Assembly: GCA_947095535.1 (NCBI GenBank) | Contig: OX352774.1 | Span: 242,507,825-242,571,824 of the forward strand | From: Poecilobothrus nobilitatus | Lineage: Eukaryota > Arthropoda > Insecta > Diptera > Dolichopodidae | Reading direction: 5' to 3' | DNA: 64,000 nt | Shown here: in pieces, positions 10,901 through 22,049 of the stretch | Layout: each line of letters opens with the position of its first letter | Numbering within the stretch: position 1 is the first letter of the stretch | Notes under the pieces: generated by a model | The model's input: only the letters and a program-made list of their open reading frames with translations | Databases searched by the model: none | Told to the model about the DNA's origin: nothing | Program-made: the position numbers and the translations under genes

Positions 10901-13000
10901 TACTCGTATATGTATAAATAAATAAATCAAACGAATAAATAGTTCTTAGTAAGTTTTAGTCAAGTCAAGTCTCATTATTAAAATATACAGTTACATTAAA
11001 TGTTAATGTTAATGTTACTGTTAGTGTTAGTATTGTTGTTATACATTATTAGACGCTATAACGGTAATTATTTCAACAAAATTATAAAAAAAAAAACAAT
11101 ATCAAAAAAGAAAAGATGGAAAATATGAAAAAATATTTTATTTTCATTCAGAATAATAATGAGTAGCAAAAACTAAAATGAAATCTAATAAATTGTATTT
11201 TAGTGGTGGTGACTTAAGATGCAAGACTATATTTACGTGTATGTGTACATTATAAAAAAAAAAAACCAAAAAAAGTCACTGTTTTAATAATGAAAAACGA
11301 AAAAGAAAAAAAAATCTGCTATATATTTTTTTTTTAGTAATTGCAGATGTTGTCCAAGCAGCACTTTTTGATTTTTAATTTTAAGTTTTTTTTTTTCTTT
11401 TTTGCCTCCTCTTTCTGCACATTACTGATCTTTTTACACCAAACCAAAAAAAAAAAATTAAAATAAAAATAAAAATCAACAAAAATTAACTTTAAAAACT
11501 TCAGCAACGAGAACGGAAATTCAAAATAACTGTATACGATAAAGTTTTTCATGTTTAAAATAATAATTTTTTTGAAATTACTACAATTGGTGCAATTCAA
11601 GTTAAATACAAGTTGCTAACGTCAAGCATCAGCCACCATCTTAATTTTTTTTTTTCTTGTATACCTATACATTATATTATATATCTATATTTATTTTTAT
11701 ATATTTTATATCTATATACAAAAAAAAAAAGTAAATAAAAAATAATTTGAGTTTTTGATGACATATCTTAAGATATTTTTTGTTTTCCTTCTTGCAACAT
11801 TGGGAATTGTTTTTTTTTTTTTTATTTTTACTGTAAATCTTTTTATACTTAGATTTATTAATTTCAGTAGGTACCTACCTACAAGATGTTGATCTTTGGA
11901 AGCAATTATGGGGAAAATTGATAATGGGATTTGTGATTTGCGGTGCAAAACAATAAAGGCTTGTATTAGCAAGGAAAGCTTTCATAACAAGGAGGTCATT
12001 TTCACTTTTTTAGCATACGAAAAAAAAAAAAAATTTCAAACAAAATTTTTTTTTTGTCAACAATTCGGCAACTTTTCTATGAATGTCAAAATTACAACAA
12101 TCTTTTTATTTTTAATTTTTGAAGGTAATATTATGAATTTTAAACATTAAATATAAATTTAATTTAATAGTTTATATTTTATTTTTTACACGTTAAAGTT
12201 TTAATTAAATTTTTCTAATTTGTTTTTCCACTAAAAATCTATTCTATATTACTATTATCTTTATCAAACAATTCTCTGTTTGTTTTAATCTCTCATATTT
12301 CTATTTTTCTTTGTAATTTTTTATATCTGGTCACTCTTTATTCTTCAAAAAATATATACATGACATTAAAAGGATTATATTTATTTACTTTTCTTAAAAC
12401 CGTTTTTCTTTTTTTTTTGTCATTAATATGGGATTTATTATGCGGTTTGATTTTCGATTTAAAATCAATATACCAGCAATATTTAAAAAAAAGAAAACAT
12501 TTTTTTATATGAATTGAATTTACTAATATAGAAACTTGCAATTGTAGGATTGTATTTCTTTCATGGAGAAAAATAAATATACAATTTAAGGAAGAAAAAT
12601 TTCTAAAATTTTTGTCCATGTTAAATTTTATGACAGATTTAATTAAAAGAAAAAAAAAACAAAAAATATTTATTAATAAATATTAAACTTTATTTTAGGA
12701 TATTTTATTAGATTATTTTTTAAAAGCAAAAAAGCCGTCATTTATTTTAGAACTCATGTTGAAAATTTAATAAAACAAATTAAATAAAATATTTAAAATT
12801 AGATTAATATTTCAACAGAAATTTTTTAATTATATAAATTGAAAACATAAAATGAAGTATGAAAACTAATAAATAATTTTTAGATATTGAAACTGTTGTA
12901 ATTAAATTTAAACGTAAAATCTCTATTATAAATTTTAAATAGACACATTCCTATTCTAGCCTTAATGAAATCCTTTAAAATTTTTCTTAAAAATCAAATT
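7999..13000. other. A+T-rich DNA, no gene seen
   Basis: Several frames of 60-90 codons lie between 10.6 and 12.6 kb on both strands. All are built from poly-A/T-derived Lys/Phe/Ile runs and overlap each other, so they are not called. Local structure includes a repeated ATGTATAGCACT motif (~8,250 and ~8,290), a degenerate ~160-bp tandem repeat at 9.24-9.56 kb, and a more complex patch at 10,150-10,310. A TTAATG/TTAGTG microsatellite-like run lies at 10,995-11,030. Confidence 0.55.
9236..9560 (+). repeat. Degenerate ~160-bp tandem duplication
   Basis: ACTTTACAGAAA begins at 9,236 and again at 9,396. Both copies continue with related blocks such as TTCTGATCTAAG and TGTTCA, and with a CTTGAT motif at the end. 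Divergence is high, so this is an old duplication or an unrecognised element with internal repeats. Confidence 0.4.
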
Positions 13001-13905
13001 AAAACAAGTAAAAGTAACCGTAAGTCGATGCAACCGACTTATTTATACCCTACACCTAAAAAATTCAAATTAAATTAAAAATCCATAAGTTATTTTAGTT
13101 AGGTATTTAATATAACTAAGCTAAAAAAATAAATGCTTTTACAACCTTTGTACAAAATTTCAGATTTATATCTTTATTAAAATCGAAAATATGCTTGTTA
13201 GGTATGGCAAGTGTGTGAAGGCACGCGGACCACCGCCCCAATTCATCTCAAATTTTAGAGACATCAACAGGGTAGAACATTCTTATATCAAATTTCAAGT
13301 TTATACATTTATTAATTTCGAAGATATGCTTGTTTGGTCTTGGGAAGTGTGTGAAGGCACGCGGACCACCACCACAATTCATCTCAAATTTTAGAGACAT
13401 CAACAGGGTAGAACATCCTTATATCAAATTTCAAGTTTATACATTTATTAATTTCGAATATATGCTTGTTCGGTTTTGGGATTTGTATGGGAGATACCCG
13501 AACAACCACTCCAATTCATCTCAAATTCAAAGATATCAGGGATTCAGGAAACACAACCTCGTACAAAATTTTAAGTTTCTATCTTTATTAATTTCGAAGA
13601 TATTATTCGGTTTTGGAAGTTGTATGGGAGGTACTCGAACGCATGTTCCGATTTCGCCCATTTACAATCCCCGCATTAACTTAGTCATTGTTAACCTACA
13701 GTATAAATTTCATCAAGATAGCATCATTATTTTTTAAGTTATCGTGCGTACGGACGGACAAACGGACATCGCTAAATCAACTCAGGAGGTGATCCTGATT
13801 CAGAAGATATATAGATGTCTATACCTAACTCGCTTCCTTTTGGTGGTTACAAACACCATACCAAAGTTAATATACCCTATACTTAATGTGTAGGGTATAA
13901 AAAAT
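13001..13905 (+). mobile_element. INE-1/DINE-1-like (Helentron-type) element, family B
   Basis: The 5' end carries ACAAGTAAAAG, then a hairpin AAGTCG-(7)-CGACTT at 13,022-13,040, then TATACCCTACAC (13,044-13,055). The 3' end holds its exact complement GTGTAGGGTATA (13,888-13,899). Near 13,750 lies GGACGGACAAACGGACA followed by a CTCAGGAGGTGATCCTGAT stretch. This end layout (ACAAGTA, hairpin, TATACCC...GGGTATA) is the signature of fly DINE-1/INE-1 elements. The centre is a ~135-bp minisatellite, listed separately. The apparent 67- and 135-codon frames are translations of this minisatellite and not genes. Confidence 0.8.
13145..13640 (+). repeat. ~135-bp minisatellite inside the family B element
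   Basis: The phrase ATATGCTTGTT recurs at 13,189, 13,324 and 13,460, with a decayed fourth member (ATATTATTCGG) near 13,600, giving a period of 135-139 bp. Each unit contains ATTTCAAGTTTATA-like, TTATTAATTTCGAA and CAATTCATCTCAAAT blocks. The second and third intervals are nearly identical, suggesting recent local duplication. Central tandem repeats are known in DINE-1 elements. Confidence 0.85.
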
Positions 13906-14289
13906 AATTTGAAATTTTCGTTTAAGAAATTTTGAAAGCATTAAACTACATTTACTAAGCAAGAAATATTAAATGATGAATATTTTCTTTTTTTCCTATT
14001 GGAAACTCAAATAACTCTTCTTGAATTATTTCAATTCTTAGTTAAAAAAAAATGTATGAAAATTTAATAAATGTAAATTTATTCAAAAAAAAAAAAATAG
14101 ATTTTACGTTTTAAAAAAATACAAAAAATATTTTTAAAATTTATAGATAAATACAAAGTTGAAATAATTATTTGATTAATTTTTCTCAGTTTTCATTTTA
14201 AAATAAAACAGTACTTTAATCAATTTATAATATTGCTGTCATTATTCTGTTAATAATAATATATGTTTACTTTAGTACAAATTTAATAC
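13906..14289. other. A+T-rich DNA, no gene seen
   Basis: Low-complexity sequence. No frame, RNA or repeat boundary was found. Confidence 0.6.
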
Positions 14290-14955
14290 AAATGGCTTAA
14301 ATTCCTATTACATAGCCAGTATACTAAGTTCCATCCAATTATAAAGCTAATTGCTAAAGAGCAAGATTTTTTATTTTTCTTAAGAGAGGTGGGAATCTTC
14401 CAAGGACACCAAGAATTTCCTTTTGTATAATGTTAGATTCTTACTGACTAAACCCACCTCCTCGTTTTTTAGCAAATATAATGGGTTGAAACCTTTATCT
14501 GCCTACATAGTACATTGGCTAGGGAATAAGGATAAAAGGATAGGAAATAACATACGGAAACATTAACTTGGGAATGGGAGTGTAAGGAAACAATAAATAC
14601 TCCTATTATTATTACCCTTTTGTTAACAGTGACTATAGCCGTTACAACAGCTACAACATGCAGTAGTATATAACAACTTACTGCATGAAGTAATTATTGA
14701 ACGCAAACACCACTGTCACTCTAGCAGCTATTTTTATTGGTATTAGTATTACTTAGGTATTATTATTATTATTATTTTACTACAGAGTCAGGGCCATCCC
14801 CGGATTATAACGTGCAGTAGTATATCACACCTTCCTGCATAATATAACAAAAGATAGTTCCACTGTAACAGGTATTATTATTATTTCTATTATTATTACT
14901 ATTTATTCCACGATATATATTATTACGATATATCATATTATTACATATTTTTTTA
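14290..14955. repeat. Complex, less A/T-rich block with ~154-bp internal duplication
   Basis: The base composition and complexity differ from the flanks. GCAGTAGTATA occurs at 14,660 and 14,814, each followed by a second GCAT motif, a CACTGT block and a run of ATT trinucleotides, indicating a tandem duplication of about 154 bp. The block abuts the tRNA-like segment at 14,961-15,030 and may be the body of the same element. No coding frame is visible and the family is not recognised. Confidence 0.45.
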
Positions 14956-14960
14956 TTTAT

Positions 14961-15030
14961 ATGACCTGACCGGAGTTTGAACCAGAGACCCTCTGATTAA
15001 AAGACTGGCGACTTAACGGTGTAGTGATTC
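14961..15030 (-). pseudogene. tRNA-Lys(UUU)-like remnant, possible SINE head
   Basis: On the minus strand the anticodon region reads CAGTCTTTTAATCAGAGGGT, very close to the tRNA-Lys(UUU) anticodon arm, followed by a B-box-like GGTTCAAACTCC. The D-arm half is degenerate and the stems carry mismatches, so a working tRNA is unlikely. It could be a tRNA pseudogene or the promoter head of an old SINE whose body runs toward lower coordinates. Confidence 0.55.
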
Positions 15031-15040
15031 AAATAAAGCG

Positions 15041-15842
15041 CAAGAAGATTTAGTTGCTAAAAGTATTTCACACTAACAAGGAAATATTATTGGTGTCTTT
15101 AGGAGATAATCATCTTTATTAGAAGAAAAAAATATATAAATATAACAAAAGTTATAAACCTATCTTAATCAGGAACAATTACTTTATATTACACAAAAAT
15201 ATGATTTTTTTTTAATATTATCCTAAAATTATGCAATAATTTATTTTTTGAACATTAAACATTTGCATGCGAATTATGGGTTTTTAAAACACAAGAATTT
15301 AAATTTATATTTAAATTATTTTATTTTTTTATTCCTCAACTTTAAAGTTTGAGTTTGATCTTAAGACTAACTTTTAAACAATTCAATTTTTTAATATTAC
15401 AAGTATTTATTTTTAATTTTACAAAAACAATTTCTTTATCTTAATACTAATTTTAATTTATTAGTCGAAAATATCTTTCGAAACAAAATTCAGTGTCGAA
15501 TTACAAAAAAGGAAATTTACTTAATTTATACTTATTACGAAATCAATGTTAATAATAAATTTTCGTACTGAATTTTGTGTACAAAATAATTTCACCATAT
15601 GTTGGGTTTCATATTACATTTAAAACGTTAAATTATTTCAAGTGCAATTTAAATATAGTTCAAATGCAATTGACCGTAATTATGCTTAGTATACAAAAAT
15701 GTGGCTAATTACATTTTTGTATAAAATTGAAAAGAATAAAAAGAAAAACAAAATCAAAAGTGTTTTGTCTTACAAATTAATATTTTAAATTTCATAAATG
15801 TGAAATTGAGTTTTATCTTTTATTGGAGGTTCATTAATTTCT
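15041..15842. other. A+T-rich DNA, no gene seen
   Basis: No supported feature. Sequence is A/T-rich with scattered poly-A/T tracts. Confidence 0.6.
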
Positions 15843-15965
15843 ATCTTGGTTGGGGTTGCCAACTGTGACGTAACTTGCGTGTGGGTGTGACCGAAGGAGT
15901 GTGGGTTCGATCCCTGCACAGGTCGTAAGTGTTTTTTTCTTTACATACCCCCCTTACGACCAAAT
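15843..15965 (+). mobile_element. Old tRNA-derived SINE copy (related to 33.3 and 36.4 kb copies)
   Basis: It contains the Pol III B-box GGGTTCGATCCC, followed by a CGTAAG...CTTACGAC inverted motif, in the same order as the 33.3-kb SINE (GTTGTAAG...TTTTACGACATG). The upstream half (GGTTGGGGTTGCCAACTG) is diverged but has the length of the tRNA head. The 3' body and poly-A tail are not recognisable and no target duplication was found. Confidence 0.5.
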
Positions 15966-18900
15966 ATAATGTAAATATATCGTATATAATATAAACAAAA
16001 TAAATAATTTTAGTATATAATTTAATAATAGTATAAAAAACCTATAATGGCCTTAGTAGCCGATGGTTCAATAATATTGCATTACATTTATGTATGTAAA
16101 ATTAATATAAATAAATAAATAAAATACCAGTTTTTATTATGAAATAAATTACGGGGTTAAAAAAATTTAAATATCAAAATGAAATTTAAACAATAAAGTT
16201 TATTTTATTGCTTGAAAATTATATAATTATAATGAACATGTGATGGATTATTTATAAAAATATTTCTCTGAATACAATAAATTAATGCTCTTGTTATCGG
16301 ACATGTTGTCTAAAAGTCACAAAATAGTGAATATCTATGTAAAAAATATTTTTTTTTGTTTTTCAAATGAATTATAAGATTAGTACCTAATTATTTACAA
16401 ATTTCCTACAGTCTCATTAAATTTCCATTTCCAAAATCCTGTAATGTTTGTATAGCATTGAAATAAACTATATGTTAATGTTATATAAACTTTACAACTA
16501 ACAAATGGCGTGTATTAAAAATTTTAAATCACTCGAAAAATTTTTTTTGAAAAACTGTTGAATATATCGGTTAAGAAGCTAACTATTGAGAAGCAGAATA
16601 ATATTAATTGAACAACAATAAATGCAACAACAACAAAAATTATCACTATGAGAATTAAAATATAAAAAAAACTAGTTACAAATAACATTATCAAGTATTA
16701 TAATATTTCTGGGAAATCATGAAATTCTTAAATCTATTTTTCTGTTATCTTTTAAATCTATATATAAAAATAATAACTGTCAAAAATATATATTTAACTT
16801 TTTAGATCTTGTACCAAACTATATAAAAATGTTTGTTGAATTAGAATTGAACATGCTGTTTATTATAATGTTTTTTTTTTTTTTTTGTTTAATTTATTTT
16901 ATTATTTTACTCCTTTTTGTACAAATCTATGAAAAAATCAAAAAGAAAACAAAAACCTTTGATGTAGAATAATTTGTAAAAACTAATAAAATAATTTTAA
17001 ACAAACATACATGATCATCATATACTCGCATCATCACAATATTTTGTTCTGACAATGGTACAGAATAAAAAGTCCAATAGAGAATAAAAGTATATATAAA
17101 CAGAATTCATAGTTTTCCTTTAATACAATTTAAAATAAGTCATATATCGAAATTTTTACTCTATTTTTAAATAATGATGTTTTGTTATAAAACAATACTC
17201 ACAACAAAAGTAACAACATAAATTACAAGAGCAACATCATCTTTATTATCATCAAATGAATTTTATTAATAGATAGTAATAATACAAATAACAGCTGAAC
17301 TTTACCGAAAAAAAAATAAATAAATAAATAAATGGCAAATTAGATTCATGTCCTTTAACATAGATAACATTTAAAGAAATGCATTATCCTTTTGTTAGAA
17401 TCACAAAATTGTATAACATAAAACTTGAAAAAAAAAAAAGAACAGGTGCATCATTTACACATCAAATATTATGTTTTATTATTTGTTCCTCTTTATATAC
17501 CAAAAAAAATTAAATTCCCCTTAAAATATAAACCACATTTCAAATCAGCTCTCTCTAGATCACCTTTAGCTAAACACGATAAAAAATGTAAGTGTCAAAA
17601 ACTATTCAGAACAAATTGTAACAAAATATACAAGTATGTATAGTATAAATTAGATTTTTAATAAATCCAAGCAATGAATAGTGAAATATCCAATATTAAT
17701 AGCCTTATAAAAAAACGAAATAATGGACGTACATATATATATATAGTTAGGAAGATTTACAAACATATATTCATTCATATATAAATAGTAAATTCATTCA
17801 AGTTCTCATAAATATTTATGGAATAATTTAAAAGTTTCTTTTGAATTGAAATCAATGACTATGTTGATACTTTATGTGTACTTTAAAAAAAAAAAAAAAA
17901 AAAAACAAATATATGTACATACATCGAATGTGTTTTGTATAGATTATTTATACATTTATTCCTATTTTTATTTTTATTTATAATATAAGAAAAAAGGTAT
18001 TGTAAACGTGAAATTGATGAAAATTCGAAAGTAAATTCTAAAGGAGTAAATTCTAAAAAAAAAAAATATAGAATGAAAACCATAGGCTTTTCAAGCTGTA
18101 CATTTTCCAAAAGACAATAAATAAATAAAACAGTTTAGTAGATACTATGACGTAATTTGTAGTTGTCAACATTTTCTTAGAATTTGATATTATAGACTTG
18201 TTCTATTTAATTAAGAACTTTAAGAAAAACTCATGTAAAATAATGTCGTAATTTTAGCTTTTGACTTCTACTTTAGAAAAATTTATTATGATGATGTTTA
18301 AAAATAGTAAATTTTCAATTTTAGAGCTCTAATAGCTCTTCTGAAACAGGAGTTAGTATAAAAATATTTTTCTGTAATTTTTTGAACATTTCTAATTCTC
18401 ACAGATTTTTCTGCTCTGAAAATTTCCAAACTATATCTAGAAGCCGCGAAAAATCTTATATCCTATACATAAAAACATTTTTCTAAAACATTAACTTTTT
18501 TAAGAAACCTAAAATTCATTCATTGTTAAAAGCTCTAATTGTTTTCTTAAAAGATATAAAATATCTAAAGATATAAAATATCTTAAAAGATATAAAATAT
18601 TTGAATTGAAAATTATCTTTGAAGACATTGAAATTGCATAAGTTATTGTGCCGACTCAAGTACAATAACTCCATGTTCTAACAAACAAGGGAATTATGTT
18701 AAAAAAAACTATCTCCAATATCTTAGCCGCGTTATTTAATTCATATGGTAACCTTATAATATTCAAAGTTGTGAAAAATTCACAGAAAATTCAATTGGAG
18801 AAAACTTTTGCATTTTTTTTTTTTTTGTGTTGTTAATTTATAGGGTTAAAATTCAAGGATTTATAAATAAAATTTGTTTCCTTTTTTTTTTAAGTTTGTT

Positions 18901-19066
18901 TGTATTAATTTTTACTTTGATAAAATAAAAAAATTTTTAATTTCGATTTTTAAAAATCTATATAAAAATGGGAAGACCCCATTTTTATTTAATTTTTTCT
19001 ATTCTGTTCCTGTAATTTCTATAATAGAATGTAAGTTTATAATACTTTTTAAATGTTTAACTAGAG
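15966..19066. other. A+T-rich DNA, no gene seen
   Basis: This holds poly-T/A runs (16,869-16,886, 17,885-17,904), a short AAATAAATAAAT run near 17,316, and three copies of AAAGATATAAAATATCT at 18,549-18,600. The frames at 17,425-17,643 and 17,883-18,110 are low-complexity and have no recognisable domain. Confidence 0.55.
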
Positions 19067-19068
19067 GT

Positions 19069-19576
19069 CAGATGAGACAGTACTAGCTAGATAGTGCACA
19101 AATACATGAACAGTTTTTACAATATTATTATATTTTTTCAAGTATCTTCTCTACTGTCTTCACATTTTTCTACCTAGTAATTAAGATAGTAATTTGACAC
19201 TTCGAACAATTAAAAATGGCGACAAATGGAAAACAACATTTATTTCAAATAAATTTTTTGCGGTTGTTTTATTTTTAATTTGATATTTTATTTGTGTCTA
19301 TTTTAAACATAAAATTAGTTGAAGAAATCTAAAATAAATTTGAAAAATTTTAATGAAATATAAAATAAACTTGAAATATTTTGATAATAAAAGAAATGTC
19401 TTGATAGTAAAAATGTCACATACTTATACGTCACACAGACAGTAATTTGACATTTTGTATTATACATTCGCAAGATAGGAATATATAATAAGATAGGAAT
19501 ACTGTCCTACTTACTTATATACATATATACTTATACTTACTTATATACATATATAAGATAGGAATACTGTCTCGTC
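19069..19576. mobile_element. Candidate short inverted-repeat element
   Basis: CAGATGAGACAGTA near 19,069 is matched in inverse by TACTGTCTCGTCTG ending near 19,577 (one mismatch). AAGATAGGAATA recurs inside the right end three times. No target duplication could be seen, so boundaries and class are uncertain. Confidence 0.3.
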
Positions 19577-19747
19577 TGGCGGCCGGATTAGATAAGAATT
19601 CAGTTTGTTTTTACTTCCTCTTTTGAAATAAAAAAAAAAAAACAAATCTAAAACATTAATAAATTTTTTAATATTATTTTTAAATAGAAACGAATTCAAC
19701 AAACAAAAAAAAAACTTTAGAACAATGTTAAATCAAGACTTAAGGCA

Positions 19748-19756
19748 TTTAATATG
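19748..19756. repeat. Left 9-bp target site duplication TTTAATATG
   Basis: Identical to 20,890-20,898; the two copies bracket the inverted-repeat element between them exactly. Confidence 0.85.
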
Positions 19757-20889
19757 GGTGGGGTGTAAGTCATATATAGCCATAAGTCATAAAGTCATAT
19801 TTTACGAATTGGGAATATGGCATTATGACTCATTTGAATGGGTCATAAAGCCATATCTTTATAAAACATTTTGTGTCATAAAGTCATAATTAAATTATTC
19901 TCTGATTCAACTTTAATTTTTTTTGTATAATTGTTGTTTCATTGATGTTGAAAAATGTATAGTCTTTGCAAAAGCTTTGGTGCTGAAATATGTATGAAAG
20001 AAAATACTTAGAAAAGATTTAAAAGTTGGTTACAAAATCAGCATATCCGGTTTTTCCAGAATATATATATGTAAAGATTCTTGAAAAAGAGACAACCCTG
20101 GTTTCGTAACCGACTATGAAATTTCTCCAAATAGATACCTCCAATAGGATACATATAAAGAACCCGAAAAAGTGTAACCTTTAGTTTGTAATAATTTTTG
20201 TATCTCATTTTTACAGAACAAAGAATTTGAAATCATGGGGGTAAAAAAAATTTGAAAGAATTTGAAATCATAGGGTTTCAGATTTTCATGCGAAAAATAT
20301 TAAATTCTGACTGTGAAAAATAATAATAAATTTTGTGAAAATTTAGACATTTTTATGAAAAACAAAAAAAAAGAAGGAATGAGGGCTGCTGCCCCTGTGC
20401 AATCCTTTAAGACAAGAACGAAGAGAATTGTGAAGGGAAGGGCTGAAGGAGGGGTGAAGAGAGGCTCGAAGAAGGAGCCGCGAAGGCCGCCACTAGGCTG
20501 ATAGAAAATTGTTTGAAACCTTTTGAAAATATCGAATAATTTATGTGATATTGAGGAGGGTTTTTATATTTAGTTATAAAATCAGGATATTTCCCCTTTT
20601 CCAGAATATTTATATATATATATATATAAATATTTATGCGAGATTTTGACTTAGGGGGAATTTTGAGTTGGTTACAAAATCAGGATATTTCGTCTTTCCT
20701 GGAATTCTTACATATAAGTATATGCGAGATGAATTAGGAGGGATTCTATAGTCTAATAGTTTTTCTTTTACAGTATTTTTAATCGAAAGGCACATAACAC
20801 CATATAAGCTTTATGGCCCATTTGAATGGGTTATAAAGCCATATTTTTAAAATATGGCTTTATGACATATGGCCGTATGACACCCCACC
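19757..20889. mobile_element. Mutator-like (MULE-type) non-autonomous DNA transposon, 1,133 bp
   Basis: The ends are GGTGGGGTGT and its complement ACACCCCACC. The inverted similarity continues imperfectly for about 100 bp at each side (GTCATAAAGYCATAT and a CATTTGAATGGGYCATAAAG block). The element is bracketed by a perfect 9-bp duplication TTTAATATG. Long terminal inverted repeats with 9-bp duplications are the hallmark of Mutator-like elements (known family property). The interior has three related TTATAAAATCAGSATATTTC-type blocks (~20,032, ~20,572, ~20,672) and a G+C-rich patch. No transposase frame is present, so it needs a transposase in trans. Confidence 0.8.
20380..20501 (+). other. G+C-rich insert inside the MULE-type element
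   Basis: About 120 bases of clearly higher G+C than anything within several kb, with an open reading frame ending in TGA-TAG at 20,499-20,504. The predicted peptide is very basic (many Arg/Lys/Gly, ending RRPPLG) and not recognised. The frame can be extended upstream to an ATG at 20,313 only through A/T-rich sequence. This could be a captured host exon fragment, as in Pack-MULEs, or simply element sequence. Confidence 0.35.
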
Positions 20890-20898
20890 TTTAATATG
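20890..20898. repeat. Right 9-bp target site duplication TTTAATATG
   Basis: Exact copy of 19,748-19,756, directly adjacent to the ACACCCCACC end. Confidence 0.85.
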
Positions 20899-22049
20899 TG
20901 TTTAATAAGATAGCTTTAAAAGGATAAAATAAATAACAATAATTTTTCAAAAATTTATTTTTTTTTTTAAATGAACAGTTTTAATTTTTTGTACTTATAG
21001 GAAAACAATTTAAAGATAATTTTAATCTAAACGTTATTTCAATTACAATTAAGTCTAAAATCAAAAAAATATTTCAGAACTATTCAGTATATATAATAAA
21101 TGAATATTGGTAAATTTACTGCAAAATTAATGTTAAGATTCATTGTAAAAGTAAAAATATTTTTTTTTTTTTTTGCAATAAAAGAGCCTAATCAAATGCA
21201 TAAAAAATCCTTTTTCAATCAAATGATTCAAACAAGAAATAAATTTCTTTGTAAAACATTAAGAGTTCATTAAATAATATAAATGCACCATACCATATAA
21301 TATAGAAATACCATAATATTTTATTACAAAATCTCTAAAAACTCAATGGTAAAACAATAATTAAATTCTTTCACTACTTTTGTTGGTTTTCCAAAAAAAA
21401 AAAAAAAAAAAAAAACTTCATTGAAAATTTCATTGAAACAAAGAAAATTTTAAAGCCTTCTATTTCTTATTTCTTTTTCTGTATAATCATACGATGTATA
21501 ATCATAAGATGTATTGTAAGGATATGACCAAAACCAAATTTTCTGTTGTAATCTCTGGGCAATAAATGTATTTTTTATTTTCAAAAATTCAAAATATATA
21601 TTTTATTTTCAGATCAAACCTTTTTACATTTGTAGACAACCAATTTACTTTTTCTTATTAAATTTACAACCTATTACTTGTCTCCTATTGAATATCACAT
21701 AATATGAATAAAGGATATCAAATTAATTTTCAAAAGATATTTAGTCAGAAACTTTATATTTTATATTTTTAACCTGCCTGAAGCATATTTTTATTCAATT
21801 AAAGACAATATAGGGTACCTTACTTTATATATAAACATCAAGTATTTTATTTAAGAATATAATGTAATTACATATGAAGAACTATTTAAGTTTTTGTTTC
21901 TCCAAAATTTAATGTTAAAAAACAAATCGTATTAATTAAATTTTGAAGACACTGAAATGAGTTATTAAATTATTTTAAAAACATGTCATAAACAAACAAT
22001 ATACAATATATTTCGTATTCCGGTGAATGTAACAACTTATATAGGTCCA
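20899..22049. other. A+T-rich DNA, no gene seen
   Basis: Long A-run at 21,392-21,415 and several T-runs. No supported gene, RNA or element end. Confidence 0.6.

Noticed and set aside
10990..11035. Telomere-like TTAATG/TTAGTG run
   Set aside because: Only a few irregular units, not the insect TTAGG repeat and not at a sequence end.
10640..12619. Cluster of 64-93-codon frames on both strands
   Set aside because: They overlap each other, are dominated by Lys/Phe/Ile runs from poly-A/T tracts, and show no domain or splice structure.
13191..13737. Two overlapping open frames (67 and 135 codons) with repeated peptide motifs
   Set aside because: They translate the 135-bp minisatellite of a non-coding INE-1-like element; the peptide repeats only mirror the DNA repeat.
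14961..15030. Functional tRNA-Lys gene
   Set aside because: The anticodon arm resembles tRNA-Lys(UUU), but the acceptor, D and T stems do not close.
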